Below, one piece after another: positions 16,876-25,618 of a stretch of DNA of 64,000 nucleotides. The notes beneath the pieces were generated by a model that had not been told where the DNA came from, ran no database searches, and worked only from the letters and a program-made list of their open reading frames with translations. Numbering within the stretch: the first letter of the stretch is position 1; the number at the start of each line of letters is the position of its first letter. The stretch is from Rhizobium tropici CIAT 899. Lineage in GTDB: Bacteria; Pseudomonadota; Alphaproteobacteria; Rhizobiales; Rhizobiaceae. Both the position numbers and the translations under genes were made by a program. Location of the stretch: contig NC_020062.1 of assembly GCF_000330885.1 (NCBI RefSeq), positions 566,374-630,373 on the forward strand. The letters run 5' to 3'.

Positions 16876-17841
16876 ATGGGAAGAGTGCTTGATTTCCCCC
16901 CTCATCGACCAGCATCTTCTGGCCGTGCAACTGGGACAAACCCTACCGGCAAGCCGAGCGAACTGATCGAAACGGAGCAATTTTCTTCCGCCGTTTTCTT
17001 ATTGGCACGCAGCTTCGCCGCTGCTTACGAATCCTTGCCTTGGACTGCGGCGCTTTTTGCCACCCAACAACGCCGGCTCTTATGTCACGCCGCATTGAGC
17101 GACTACTTTCTGGCCGTTCGCAGGGTCGGGGCGGGATTGACCAGAAGCGGTTTTGGAAGTCTCGCCCGGCAGTACGGGATTGCCAGCCGCAATACCGCCT
17201 ACGCATTTTTCGACGAAGCGCTGCGATACAATGTCATTCGTCCGGTCGCAGGCTCCAGAGGTGGTCCTTCCGATGAGGTCGGGCCTACGCACTCGACACT
17301 GTCGATGCTGATCCGTTGGTACAGCCTGCATTTCCAGGCGCTCGACCTTATAGACGGAGGAGGCAGGGCGGCTCGGTTCCTTATGGAGCCGCAACGCATG
17401 CTGATACTCATCGAACCGCTTGCGGCACATGCCTTGTTAACAAGCCGGGAGGTACGCAGCCCCGGGCCGCTTCATGCCATCTTTGCCAGCGGCGATACGG
17501 GGGGATTTCTGATGGATCGCCTCATCGCCGGAATAGATCCGGAAACTGTGGTGGGACAGGGGCGGCTCCTGACGAATGTCAGCTCGATTTCCTCTCTCGC
17601 CTCATCGCTCGGCCTATCGCGCGCCCATATCAGCGATAAGCTTGCCGCAGCTGAATCGATCGGTGCCGTCGGCTGGAGCAGCAGGCGAGGGCGTTCACGC
17701 ATCTGGATCTCGTCTGGCTTCTACCAGGAATATGCGCGTGCGCACGCCCGCAAACTAGGCATTCTGGATGACGCCTTCACCGAAGCTTGCGCTATTTTGG
17801 CATCGTTCCCGATAAAATCGGCGGCTACCTCCGATAGCTGA
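16876..17841 (+). CDS. Uncharacterised winged-helix-type regulator-like protein
   Basis: Start taken at ATG 16876 (321 residues); the frame opens at 16720 but that extension is Cys/Ser-rich and unlike a protein N-terminus. A helix-turn-helix is visible near the C-terminus: ISSLASSLGLSRAHISDKLAAAESIGAVGWSSRRGRSRIWIS, and another possible one near residues 95-115 (SLARQYGIASRNTAYAFFDEAL). The middle is helical. I do not recognise the family. It lies directly upstream of the polysaccharide cluster, so a link to its control is plausible but unproven. Confidence 0.65.
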   Translation: MGRVLDFPPHRPASSGRATGTNPTGKPSELIETEQFSSAVFLLARSFAAAYESLPWTAALFATQQRRLLCHAALSDYFLAVRRVGAGLTRSGFGSLARQYGIASRNTAYAFFDEALRYNVIRPVAGSRGGPSDEVGPTHSTLSMLIRWYSLHFQALDLIDGGGRAARFLMEPQRMLILIEPLAAHALLTSREVRSPGPLHAIFASGDTGGFLMDRLIAGIDPETVVGQGRLLTNVSSISSLASSLGLSRAHISDKLAAAESIGAVGWSSRRGRSRIWISSGFYQEYARAHARKLGILDDAFTEACAILASFPIKSAATSDS

Positions 17842-18037
17842 GATCCTATGTGCAATGATCAGTTTGCAAATGAAGACTGTTCGGAACTCATCGAGCGAAG
17901 AGCCTGGCTGATCAAAAGGCGGCTGAACGGTAGCACCAAAGCTCCATTCCGCAATACAACTTCAGAATAACCTGAAAGTAAGCTTTCCCGAATAAATATA
18001 GTTCCCAGGTCTCCGAAGCTCACCGAGGCTGCTGCGG

Positions 18038-19516
18038 ATGGGGAACGCCATGCCATCGATCGATATCATCGTTCCGAAGTCTGCGCCGCGCCGATGGCAG
18101 GAAATCGTGGTCGCGCGTCTGCAGGCCGAGGGGCACGATATCGCTGTCGTGCATGAATCCGGGTCGAATGCGTGGCCGGTCGCCATCAATACAGCTTTGG
18201 CTCTCGAGCGAAAAATCTTCCGCCGGCGCGATCCGGCGCTTGCCGCTCCTCTGTCGGAGATCCCCGCCAGCAGTCGCGATAGCTCTGCAGTCCTTCGGCT
18301 GGATCTTACCGGCCACGCTGCGCCATCGGACGTTCCGACCATCACATTGCGGTTCGGCGGGTCGCGGTCGGACCTGTCGGTCGCGAGGTCGGTCGCCGCT
18401 GGCGCTTTGCCTGTTATCGATGCCGTCCTGGACGGAAAAACGGTGGTGGGTCGAGCCTGGCCGATGATCGATCGGCGGGAAGCCGTGTCGCTTGGCGCGG
18501 AGGATGTGCTCGCACGTGCCGTCACGCTTGCTGTTTCCACGGTTCGCGCCTTTGCCGAAAACCGGCTCGTTATGAACGAACCGGTGTCCAAAGTGTCTGA
18601 GAATGCCGTCAGTAGAACGCTGGGCTTTGCATCCGCTTGCATGACGGGCGCCTTGCCGCGCCTGGGCCGAGAAGCAATGCGACGCGCGCGCTTCCGCCAC
18701 GCGCATTGGCGTGTCGGTTATCGTTTTATAGATGGGCCGGGTGTCGCGAGCAGCTGTGAGCTTGGCGATGGCTGGTCCGTGCTACCGGATGCGGGAGATC
18801 GCTTCTATGCCGATCCCTTTCCGTTTCAATGGCAGGATCGCTTCTTCCTGTTCGTGGAAGATTATTCGCATGCGACCGGCAAGGCAGTCATCTCGGTCGT
18901 GGCGTTCGATGCCACAGGGAAACCTGGAGAGCCGCGATGCGTGCTGGAAGAGCCTTACCATCTGTCTTACCCGCAGGTCTTCGAGCGTGACGGCGCGATC
19001 TGGATGCTTCCTGAGGCAAGTTCAGGCGGAAAACTCGTCCTCTATCGCTCGATAGAGTTTCCGGATCGCTGGGCCCCCGAGGCCGTGCTTATCGAAGGCG
19101 AGATTTCCGATGCGACCCTGCTCGAGCATGGCGGGCAACTCTGGTTGTTTGCGACCAATCGCGATGGTTACGGCAGTACGTCCGATACGCTCGTAGTCTT
19201 TCACGCACCACGGCTTGCCGGCCCCTGGACGCCGCATGTGTTGAACCCGGTTCTCATCGATCGTCGCATGGCACGCCCGGGCGGCGCCTTCGTCCGCGAG
19301 GGGAGTAGTATCTATCTGCCGGTCCAGGACGGAACGCTCGGCTATGGCGGCGGGCTCGGCATCTCACAGTTGCTGGAGCTGGATGAGAAGACGGTTCGGC
19401 TGTCGCCGCCCCGACCGATTGCGGCGCGTGGCGACTGGCCCTATCCGAAAATCCATACGCTCAATCGTTCAGGCCGACTGGAGGTGATCGACGGGATTGC
19501 AGCCGTGCGGAAGTGA
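18038..19516 (+). CDS. Beta-propeller protein of polysaccharide clusters (GINT1-N-like)
   Basis: A 492-residue cytosolic-looking protein. The first ~220 residues resemble a degenerate formyltransferase/hydrolase-like fold. Residues ~230-490 show repeated strands with FYADPFPFQW, YPQVFERDGAIWMLPEASSGG, ISDATLLEHGGQLWLFAT and ARPGGAFVREGSSIYLPVQD. These are typical of five-bladed propellers of the GH43/GH62 type and of the N-terminal domain of glucosamine inositolphosphorylceramide transferase. ATG 18038 is given; ATG 18050 has a better GGGGAA site. It converges on and overlaps the glycosyltransferase gene by 48 bp. Confidence 0.7.
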   Translation: MGNAMPSIDIIVPKSAPRRWQEIVVARLQAEGHDIAVVHESGSNAWPVAINTALALERKIFRRRDPALAAPLSEIPASSRDSSAVLRLDLTGHAAPSDVPTITLRFGGSRSDLSVARSVAAGALPVIDAVLDGKTVVGRAWPMIDRREAVSLGAEDVLARAVTLAVSTVRAFAENRLVMNEPVSKVSENAVSRTLGFASACMTGALPRLGREAMRRARFRHAHWRVGYRFIDGPGVASSCELGDGWSVLPDAGDRFYADPFPFQWQDRFFLFVEDYSHATGKAVISVVAFDATGKPGEPRCVLEEPYHLSYPQVFERDGAIWMLPEASSGGKLVLYRSIEFPDRWAPEAVLIEGEISDATLLEHGGQLWLFATNRDGYGSTSDTLVVFHAPRLAGPWTPHVLNPVLIDRRMARPGGAFVREGSSIYLPVQDGTLGYGGGLGISQLLELDEKTVRLSPPRPIAARGDWPYPKIHTLNRSGRLEVIDGIAAVRK

Positions 19517-20611
19517 GCGCGACAGAAGCAGTGCCTCATAGCCGGCGCACATGCGGGCTGGCGAATATTGTTCCTTCAGCTGCCATCCGGCCGCGGCCAG
19601 TCGGGCGGCTAGCTCGGGCCTGGCCATGAGTTCGGCAAGTCCTTCGGCCATTCCCTTCGCATCGGCATCGACGAAGAGTGCGGCTGCTTCGCCCTCATCT
19701 GTGGTCAGGACTTCCCGCAGGACATCGAGCTTGCTTGCAACCACCGGCAGCCCGGAAATGGCCGCTTCGACTGCGGCAAGACCAAAGGTTTCCGTCAACG
19801 ACGAAAAAGCATAGGCGTCTCCCGCCGCGAGGAACTCGAAAATGCGTGAGGGAGGTACTTCGCCGACGAGATGCAGCCTGTCGGTGACGCCATTGGCTTC
19901 GGCAAAAGCGACAATCGCATCCTGCTCGGGGCCGGTGCCGGCGATGGCGACATGAATGTCGGGCAGATGGACGAGGGCGCCGACGAGCGCGATCTGGTTT
20001 TTCGATGGCGCCATGCGGCCCGAAGAGACGGCGAGCCAGGGGTCTTGAGGAAGACCAAAGGCCGCGCGCGCCGCCGCCTTGTCGACGTCGACCGAGGGCG
20101 TGGGAACGCCGTGGTCGATGCGTGACATCCGGCGCCGGTAGGCTTTCGGAAAGCTGTCGAACTGCGCTTCCGTCCAACTCGAATTGACGACGTTGGCGTG
20201 ATAGGCGCCGAAAGTGCCCATCAGCTTGTCTATCTGCGTCAGAATCCCCCTGACGCCTCTGGTCTGCGGCGCACCGCTCTGGTTTGCGATGATCAAGTCC
20301 ACGCTGGCGAGCCGCGCGCCGATGGTGCCAAAAATATTGCCATAGTGCTGGAAGGTGACGACGGCATCTGGCCGGGCGTTGCGCAGGTAACCCGCAAGTC
20401 CGATGGCGGCCCGTATCTGGCCTAGCAAGCCGCGCGGCGGCTTGGTGAGGATGAAATCGGCGTGCGGATCGCGGTCGTAGACCTCGGTCTTCCGATACAT
20501 GAAGACGGTGCGAACCTCATGGCCGCGCGCGCGCAATCCCTCGCCGACCATATCCGAAATTCGCTGTGCTCCGCCCGCTTCCGCCTGGGTTTGGACCTGA
20601 ATGATTTTCAT
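19469..20611 (-). CDS. Glycosyltransferase family 4
   Basis: A 380-residue GT-B enzyme starting at ATG 20609-20611. N-terminal MKIIQVQTQAEAGGAQRISD is the acceptor-side glycine-rich loop. The donor half shows SSGRMAPSKNQ, AGTGPEQ, HLVGEVPPSRI and the E-x7-E type motif SSLTETFGLAAVEAAISGLPVVAS. Such enzymes add a sugar from a nucleotide donor to a lipid-linked repeat unit at the cytosolic face. It overlaps the flippase stop by 4 nt, so it is the second gene of a leftward operon, and its 3' end overlaps the convergent propeller gene. Confidence 0.9.
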   Translation of the reverse strand: MKIIQVQTQAEAGGAQRISDMVGEGLRARGHEVRTVFMYRKTEVYDRDPHADFILTKPPRGLLGQIRAAIGLAGYLRNARPDAVVTFQHYGNIFGTIGARLASVDLIIANQSGAPQTRGVRGILTQIDKLMGTFGAYHANVVNSSWTEAQFDSFPKAYRRRMSRIDHGVPTPSVDVDKAAARAAFGLPQDPWLAVSSGRMAPSKNQIALVGALVHLPDIHVAIAGTGPEQDAIVAFAEANGVTDRLHLVGEVPPSRIFEFLAAGDAYAFSSLTETFGLAAVEAAISGLPVVASKLDVLREVLTTDEGEAAALFVDADAKGMAEGLAELMARPELAARLAAAGWQLKEQYSPARMCAGYEALLLSRSLPHGCNPVDHLQSA

Positions 20612-22062
20612 GAACGGCCTTTCAGGAAAGAGCGGGCCGCAAGTGCGTCTTCGCCGGCGAGGAAGCCGAGGATTGACGGGTTGATGCCAATGGTGCGGCG
20701 TGCGATGAACACGGCGGTCACGCACCAAACGATGATCGTGCCGGCGATGGCGAGCGCCGCACCGATCGGGCCGAGCCAATAGGTCAGCACCGCCGTCGCA
20801 CAGAGCCCGAAGGTGTTGACGATAACCAGCAGCTTGAAAAGCGCGTGCTGAAGGCCCGTCAGCTGCATCAGGATTTCGGTCGGCCCGCAAGCAGTGCCGA
20901 TTGTCGCGCCGATGCCGAAGATAATCAGCGTTACCTGCATCGTCGGCGTGGCATAGGCATGATTGAAGATCGACAGGATCAGGTCGCCGAAGATCAGGAA
21001 CGATACCAGCACGCACAAGGCGATGATGAAGCCGCCCAGAGCGGCAAGACTGGTGATACGCTGCACATGTGCCTTGTCCCCGGTGTAGAAGGCAGCCGAG
21101 ATCTGCGGCGCAAGCGCCTGGTTGATGCCGTTGAGTGCCAATACGACCAGCCGCATCGTTCGATCCGCGACGAAAATCGCGCCGGCGGCCTCGGGGCCGA
21201 GAATGGCCGCGACCAGCAAGGTGCTTGCCTGGCTGAGCGCCGGCGGCAGCGCAGTGACACCCCAGAGCCCGAGCGTCACGGTCTTGAATTCGGTCTTCTG
21301 TTCTATCGTCAGCGGGCCACGCTGGGCGCGGATCGTATCGCGAAAGAGGACAAATGTCTGTGGAGCGATCATCAGGAGCAGCAACCCGGCTGTGAGATAG
21401 GTTGCGGCAACCGCGCTCATCTTCAGCTGCATGAAATGTGCTAGCACGAAAACCGGGATTGCCACTGCCCGCCACAGGACGTCGCGCGGCAGCAGCGCGA
21501 AGATCAGCGCATTCTTGGCGCGAAGAGCACAGGCGACGAATTCCGACCAGCCGAGCGCGAAAGCCAGCACCATGGTCGCCACGCAGATCGGGAGCCATTC
21601 GGGCATTTGAGCGCCAGCGAATGGCAAGAGGCCGATGATGAGAATGAGCAGGCTGAAGCTCGCGAGCCCTATCAGCGCAACAAGGATGGAGCGGGCCATC
21701 ATGCCGTTTGCGGAGTTCAAATCGTTGTTGCCGGCATATTGCGGCCAGAACCTGAGCACGGCGCTTTGCTGGCCGACTATGGCGAAGAAGGAGACCAGGC
21801 TCGCTCCGGCATAGGCGGCGCTATAAAGGCCGAACTGCCGTTCATCGGTCGTCATGGCGACTGCGACGAACATCAGGAACGAGAGGCCGGCACTGGCAAG
21901 CTTGATCACACCGGCAACGGCGCCGCTCCTGGCAAGAGCACCGATCGACAAGCGTAGGTTGCTCGCGGGCGGCGGCGTTTCGGTCGATAAAGTATCGCTG
22001 CTGCCAGCTTTCTCGCTCAACGGCCTGTTCCCGTGTTGATTGCTGTCGACCGAATGGCCCAT
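20608..22062 (-). CDS. Wzx-type polysaccharide flippase
   Basis: A 484-residue, highly hydrophobic protein of the MOP/oligosaccharide flippase family with about 12-14 membrane spans, a cytosolic ~45-residue N-terminal tail and the family's GxxxA-rich helices (GAVAGVIKLASAGLSFLMFV near residues 47-66). It would move the lipid-linked repeat unit across the inner membrane. It leads the leftward operon and is divergent from the Wzz-like gene at 22264, from which it is separated by a region with an inverted repeat. Confidence 0.9.
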   Translation of the reverse strand: MGHSVDSNQHGNRPLSEKAGSSDTLSTETPPPASNLRLSIGALARSGAVAGVIKLASAGLSFLMFVAVAMTTDERQFGLYSAAYAGASLVSFFAIVGQQSAVLRFWPQYAGNNDLNSANGMMARSILVALIGLASFSLLILIIGLLPFAGAQMPEWLPICVATMVLAFALGWSEFVACALRAKNALIFALLPRDVLWRAVAIPVFVLAHFMQLKMSAVAATYLTAGLLLLMIAPQTFVLFRDTIRAQRGPLTIEQKTEFKTVTLGLWGVTALPPALSQASTLLVAAILGPEAAGAIFVADRTMRLVVLALNGINQALAPQISAAFYTGDKAHVQRITSLAALGGFIIALCVLVSFLIFGDLILSIFNHAYATPTMQVTLIIFGIGATIGTACGPTEILMQLTGLQHALFKLLVIVNTFGLCATAVLTYWLGPIGAALAIAGTIIVWCVTAVFIARRTIGINPSILGFLAGEDALAARSFLKGRS

Positions 22063-22198
22063 CGCACCTGAAATAGAATGTATCTCTAATATCGTAAGTA
22101 CTCATGCTTGCGCCAGAACGAAGTCGCAACATGGTTACTTGCGATATCTGAAGTTGATCACACGCTCTGGTGTAAATTCAACGGATGATTAACATTAT

Positions 22199-22220
22199 TC
22201 ACTAATACTGAATTTAGTGA
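22199..22220. promoter_or_regulatory. Inverted repeat between divergent wzx and wzz-like genes
   Basis: TCACTAA (22199-22205) and TTAGTGA (22214-22220) form a perfect 7-bp inverted repeat with 8-bp spacing, i.e. centres 15 bp apart. It lies 43 bp before the ATG at 22264. A candidate operator that could serve both directions. Confidence 0.45.
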
Positions 22221-22263
22221 TGTGTGATGAGCCGGAGACCCGCGGCCCGCGGAGAGGAACTGG

Positions 22264-24429
22264 ATGAAGCCGTTTAACATTGACGAGCGCTCGCTTCCGC
22301 CGCTGTTCGATGTCGGTGCCGTGTGGACAATCCTGTGGCAACGCTGGCTGACCGTGCTGGTAAGCACCTTGGCCGTGCTCCTGCTGGCGCTTGCTTACCT
22401 TGTGGTGGCAAAGCCGAGCTATACCGCGACAGCTTCCGTCATGATCGATCCACGCGATCCGCGCACGACAAATCTCAACAATGTCCTGCCCGGCATCGGC
22501 AGTGACAGCGCGGCCATCGCGAGCCAAGTGTTTGTCATTGAATCGCGCGACCTGTTGATGAAGGTCTTTGAGAGCGAAGACATCGAAAACGATCCCGAAT
22601 TTGCAAGCGGCGGTCTGCTGTCGCGTATCGGTCTGGCTTCGCATCCCACGAAGGATTCGATCTTCAAGAACTTTCAGCGTGCCGTCACCGTGGAGCGTGC
22701 CGGGCTTACCTATGTCATCGACGTCAGTTTTGCTTCGCGCTATTCCGATAAGGCGGCGCGGATCGCCAATGCCATCGTCAATCGCTATAGGGCCGGTCTG
22801 TCGGGGGAGCGAGAAACCGCAAACAGCGACGTAAACTCCCTGCTTGCGAGCCGGATCGGCAATCTCCAGAAGAACGTCAGCGATGCCGAGCAGGAGGTCG
22901 GAGATTTCAAGGTCTCGCATCAGATTCTGGATGCTTCCGCCGGAGGCACGCTGCAGTCCCAGATCGACAAGCTTACGGATCAGTTGATCGGCGCGCGAAG
23001 CGAGGCGGACCAGGCCAAGGATAAATATGCCCAGGCGGTTGCCGCAGGCACCTCGCCGGCCGGTCTCGCCAAGCTTTCGGAAATCCTATCTTCCGAGGCG
23101 ACGGTCAAACTCCGCGAAAACTACAATCAGCGGGCGGCCGACCTCGCCAATTACGAGGCCATGTATCAGCCGCGCCATCCGATCATCAAAAGGCTGCGAT
23201 CCGAACTGGACAGGATGCAAGGCCTCATGACCGTCGAGGCGCAGCGGATCACGCGGGAATTGAAGGCAAAGTCCGATCTCGCCGCGCAAAACGTCACAGC
23301 ACTTCAGGCAAAGCTTGATGATCTCCGCCAGAAGCTGGAAAGCTCAAATGCCGCGCAGGTGCAGTTGCGGCAGCTGGAGGCGAAGACGAAGGCGGCGCGC
23401 ACTGTCCTTGACGATTTCCTGAAGCGCGCCGAGGAAACATCGCAGATGCAGGGCCTGCAGCTACAGGAGGCGCGGGTGATCAGCGCTGCCGCTCCGCCGG
23501 TGCAGCCGACCTGGCCCAAGCCGCTGCTGCTCTTGCCGGTCAGTGCGGCGCTTGGCCTTATCATCGGCTGCGGTCTTGCCCTGGTGCGCGGCCCCAAACA
23601 TCAGCCGGAGCAAGATCCGACAAGCCCCATAAGAGGCAGCCTCCTCGGCGTCGAGCCACATCGGGACGCCGTGAAGGAGACCGCAAAACCGGAGCCGGTG
23701 CCGGCGCCGGTCAATCTCGGAGAGTATCGGCTGCCTGGTCTTGCCGGCTCCGGCGTCTATCTCAGCATCCGCGCGATGCGAAGACGCTTTTTCCACGCTG
23801 GAAACGAAGCCTTTTCACGAGATGTGCTGCAGCTCATGCGACGCATCATTCTGCATCTGACCGAGCATCCGAAGCCTTACGTCCTGCTGGTCTCATCGCT
23901 TCATACGCCGGTTGCGGCTAGACTTGCGGGCGCGATGGTTGGCCTTGGCCTGCAACAGGCGGAACAGAATGTGCTCCTGGTTGAGTTTGGCGATCAGCCG
24001 GGTCCGGGAGCATCGGCGCATAGTGGTAACGGTGTCTTCGTGAGCGGTGCAAGCGGTCTGCGAACGGTCGTATACAACAGGCCAGTTGCCGAGAATGGGA
24101 AGCCACCGGGAGGTCTCGGCCTCGACGACATTTTGGCCACTGCCGGCTCCTTCGATTTCGTGCTTCTGATGGGACCTTCCATCGTTGGCAGCTGGGATCC
24201 CGCGCTTTTTGCCGAAGCGGATCTCATGCTTTTTGCGCTCAGCCCGGCCGAGGAAGCGGGGGAAATCACCAACTTGCTTCGTCAGCGCCTCGATGCAGAT
24301 CAGATCGGGCGCAGCGCCACGTTGACAATTGCACCGGAGCACATGGAGACGCAAGGTGGCGAAGGGATACGATCGATCCGATCGGGTCACGACGGAGAGC
24401 AGGGCAGCCGAATCTCTGCGAGGGGGTGA
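22264..24429 (+). CDS. Wzz/BY-kinase-like polysaccharide co-polymerase with degenerate kinase domain
   Basis: A 721-residue inner-membrane protein of ExoP/GumC layout. It has a Wzz domain with TM1 (~30-50) and TM2 (~420-441, preceded by a Pro-rich APPVQPTWPKP), a long periplasmic coiled coil (~190-390) and a C-terminal cytosolic domain (~520-700). That domain keeps the fold pattern of a bacterial tyrosine kinase (YVLLVSS..., NVLLVEFGDQPG, FDFVLLMGP). The Walker A loop reads SSLHTPVAARLAG without GK(S/T), and no C-terminal Tyr cluster is present. It probably sets chain length with a structural, non-kinase partner domain. It overlaps the next gene by 4 nt. Confidence 0.85.
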   Translation: MKPFNIDERSLPPLFDVGAVWTILWQRWLTVLVSTLAVLLLALAYLVVAKPSYTATASVMIDPRDPRTTNLNNVLPGIGSDSAAIASQVFVIESRDLLMKVFESEDIENDPEFASGGLLSRIGLASHPTKDSIFKNFQRAVTVERAGLTYVIDVSFASRYSDKAARIANAIVNRYRAGLSGERETANSDVNSLLASRIGNLQKNVSDAEQEVGDFKVSHQILDASAGGTLQSQIDKLTDQLIGARSEADQAKDKYAQAVAAGTSPAGLAKLSEILSSEATVKLRENYNQRAADLANYEAMYQPRHPIIKRLRSELDRMQGLMTVEAQRITRELKAKSDLAAQNVTALQAKLDDLRQKLESSNAAQVQLRQLEAKTKAARTVLDDFLKRAEETSQMQGLQLQEARVISAAAPPVQPTWPKPLLLLPVSAALGLIIGCGLALVRGPKHQPEQDPTSPIRGSLLGVEPHRDAVKETAKPEPVPAPVNLGEYRLPGLAGSGVYLSIRAMRRRFFHAGNEAFSRDVLQLMRRIILHLTEHPKPYVLLVSSLHTPVAARLAGAMVGLGLQQAEQNVLLVEFGDQPGPGASAHSGNGVFVSGASGLRTVVYNRPVAENGKPPGGLGLDDILATAGSFDFVLLMGPSIVGSWDPALFAEADLMLFALSPAEEAGEITNLLRQRLDADQIGRSATLTIAPEHMETQGGEGIRSIRSGHDGEQGSRISARG

Positions 24430-25559
24430 CCGTGGGGCGCGGCTTGCGATCGACGCTGATATCACGCCGAAGCGCTCTCAAGCTGGGGGGCGGCTCCATT
24501 CTGGCTGCTCTTCCGGCTGCCCGCGCGGCGCGTGCGGCGGCCAAGCCCATCGTGCCTTCGCGCGGCATCAATCTGCCCGGATGGTTCGATCGCGGCGATG
24601 GCGTGGCGCCAAGCGAGCCTGTGCTCGAAAAGCTTCGCCAATTGGGCTTTCAAACGATCCGTTTGCCGATCAATGGCGATCTCTTGTCGGCAGGTGATAC
24701 GACCACCCTCCGTCGCATCGAGGCTGGCGTGGCCGACCTCAATCGGCTGGGCTTCTCCGTCCTTGCCGACATGCATCCCTCCGAAAGTCTGCATACGGCT
24801 CTCCGTCAGGATTTCGAGGCCGGTTCTCAAAGGGCGGCCGAGGCATGGATGGCGCTAGGCAGCGTCCTTGCGAACCTCCCGAATGAGATGGTCTATGCAG
24901 AATTGTTGAACGAGCCGCCTCTGCGGAATGACGCGTGGCTTCAGCTAAGGCAACGGCTTGCCGAGGTCGTGCGATCGAAATGTCCTAACCATACGCTGAT
25001 CTGGGGGCCATCACCCTCTCAGGGCATCTGGGAAATAGGCGAGACGCCCCCGCTTGCAGACGATAATCAGATCGCTGCCATTCATTTCTATTCACCGACG
25101 GCCTTCACTCATCAATGCGAGACCTGGGATGCGTCGCCGCTGGCACGGATTTCGAATTTGCCCTTTCCCGCGACCATCGAGACGCCGCTGGTACAGCAGA
25201 GCATCCAAAAGCTGCGAGCGTCCGGGGACGAGCAGGCGGCAAGCCTTATCGAGGAACAAATGGCGACACCCTGGACGGAGGCTGCGATCGCCGCCGAATT
25301 TATGAAATTGAGGCGCTGGTCCGAGACATATGACTGCCCTGTCATGATGAACGAATTTGGCGTCCTCAACTTCTGCGTCGACGCCGAAAGTCGCCGTTTC
25401 TGGGTTCGGGCCGTGCGGCAGGCGGCCGAGAGCAACAAGATCGGCTGGGCCTATTGGGAGCTCGATCAAGGTTTTGGCATCATCAGGAGCAGAGGCAGCA
25501 TTGAAGGCTTCGATGACGCCATGATCGCGGCACTTCTGGATGACAGCAATGGGGGCTGA
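24426..25559 (+). CDS. Exported glycoside hydrolase family 5 (cellulase-like)
   Basis: Starts at GTG 24426, overlapping the Wzz-like stop (GTGA). A Tat-type signal (SRRSALKLGGGSILAALP, residues 13-30) leads into a 340-residue GH5 TIM barrel. Acid/base Glu163 lies in AELLNEPP and nucleophile Glu310 in MNEFGV; other family features are GINLPGWF, IRLPIN, ADMHPS and HFYSP. GH5 enzymes cut beta-1,4-type glucans or mannans. In this operon it may trim or release the polysaccharide in the periplasm, as seen with glycanases in other Wzy systems. Confidence 0.88.
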   Translation: MTVGRGLRSTLISRRSALKLGGGSILAALPAARAARAAAKPIVPSRGINLPGWFDRGDGVAPSEPVLEKLRQLGFQTIRLPINGDLLSAGDTTTLRRIEAGVADLNRLGFSVLADMHPSESLHTALRQDFEAGSQRAAEAWMALGSVLANLPNEMVYAELLNEPPLRNDAWLQLRQRLAEVVRSKCPNHTLIWGPSPSQGIWEIGETPPLADDNQIAAIHFYSPTAFTHQCETWDASPLARISNLPFPATIETPLVQQSIQKLRASGDEQAASLIEEQMATPWTEAAIAAEFMKLRRWSETYDCPVMMNEFGVLNFCVDAESRRFWVRAVRQAAESNKIGWAYWELDQGFGIIRSRGSIEGFDDAMIAALLDDSNGG

Positions 25560-25618
25560 AAAGCGGCGGAATATGGCAATGTGGAACGGCAACTGATGCG
25601 GATAAATGGAGATTGGCG

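Noticed and set aside
20612..21598. N-terminal extension of the glycosyltransferase frame
   Set aside because: The extra 329 codons are Arg/Ala-rich shadow sequence of the flippase gene; the GT domain starts cleanly at 20611.
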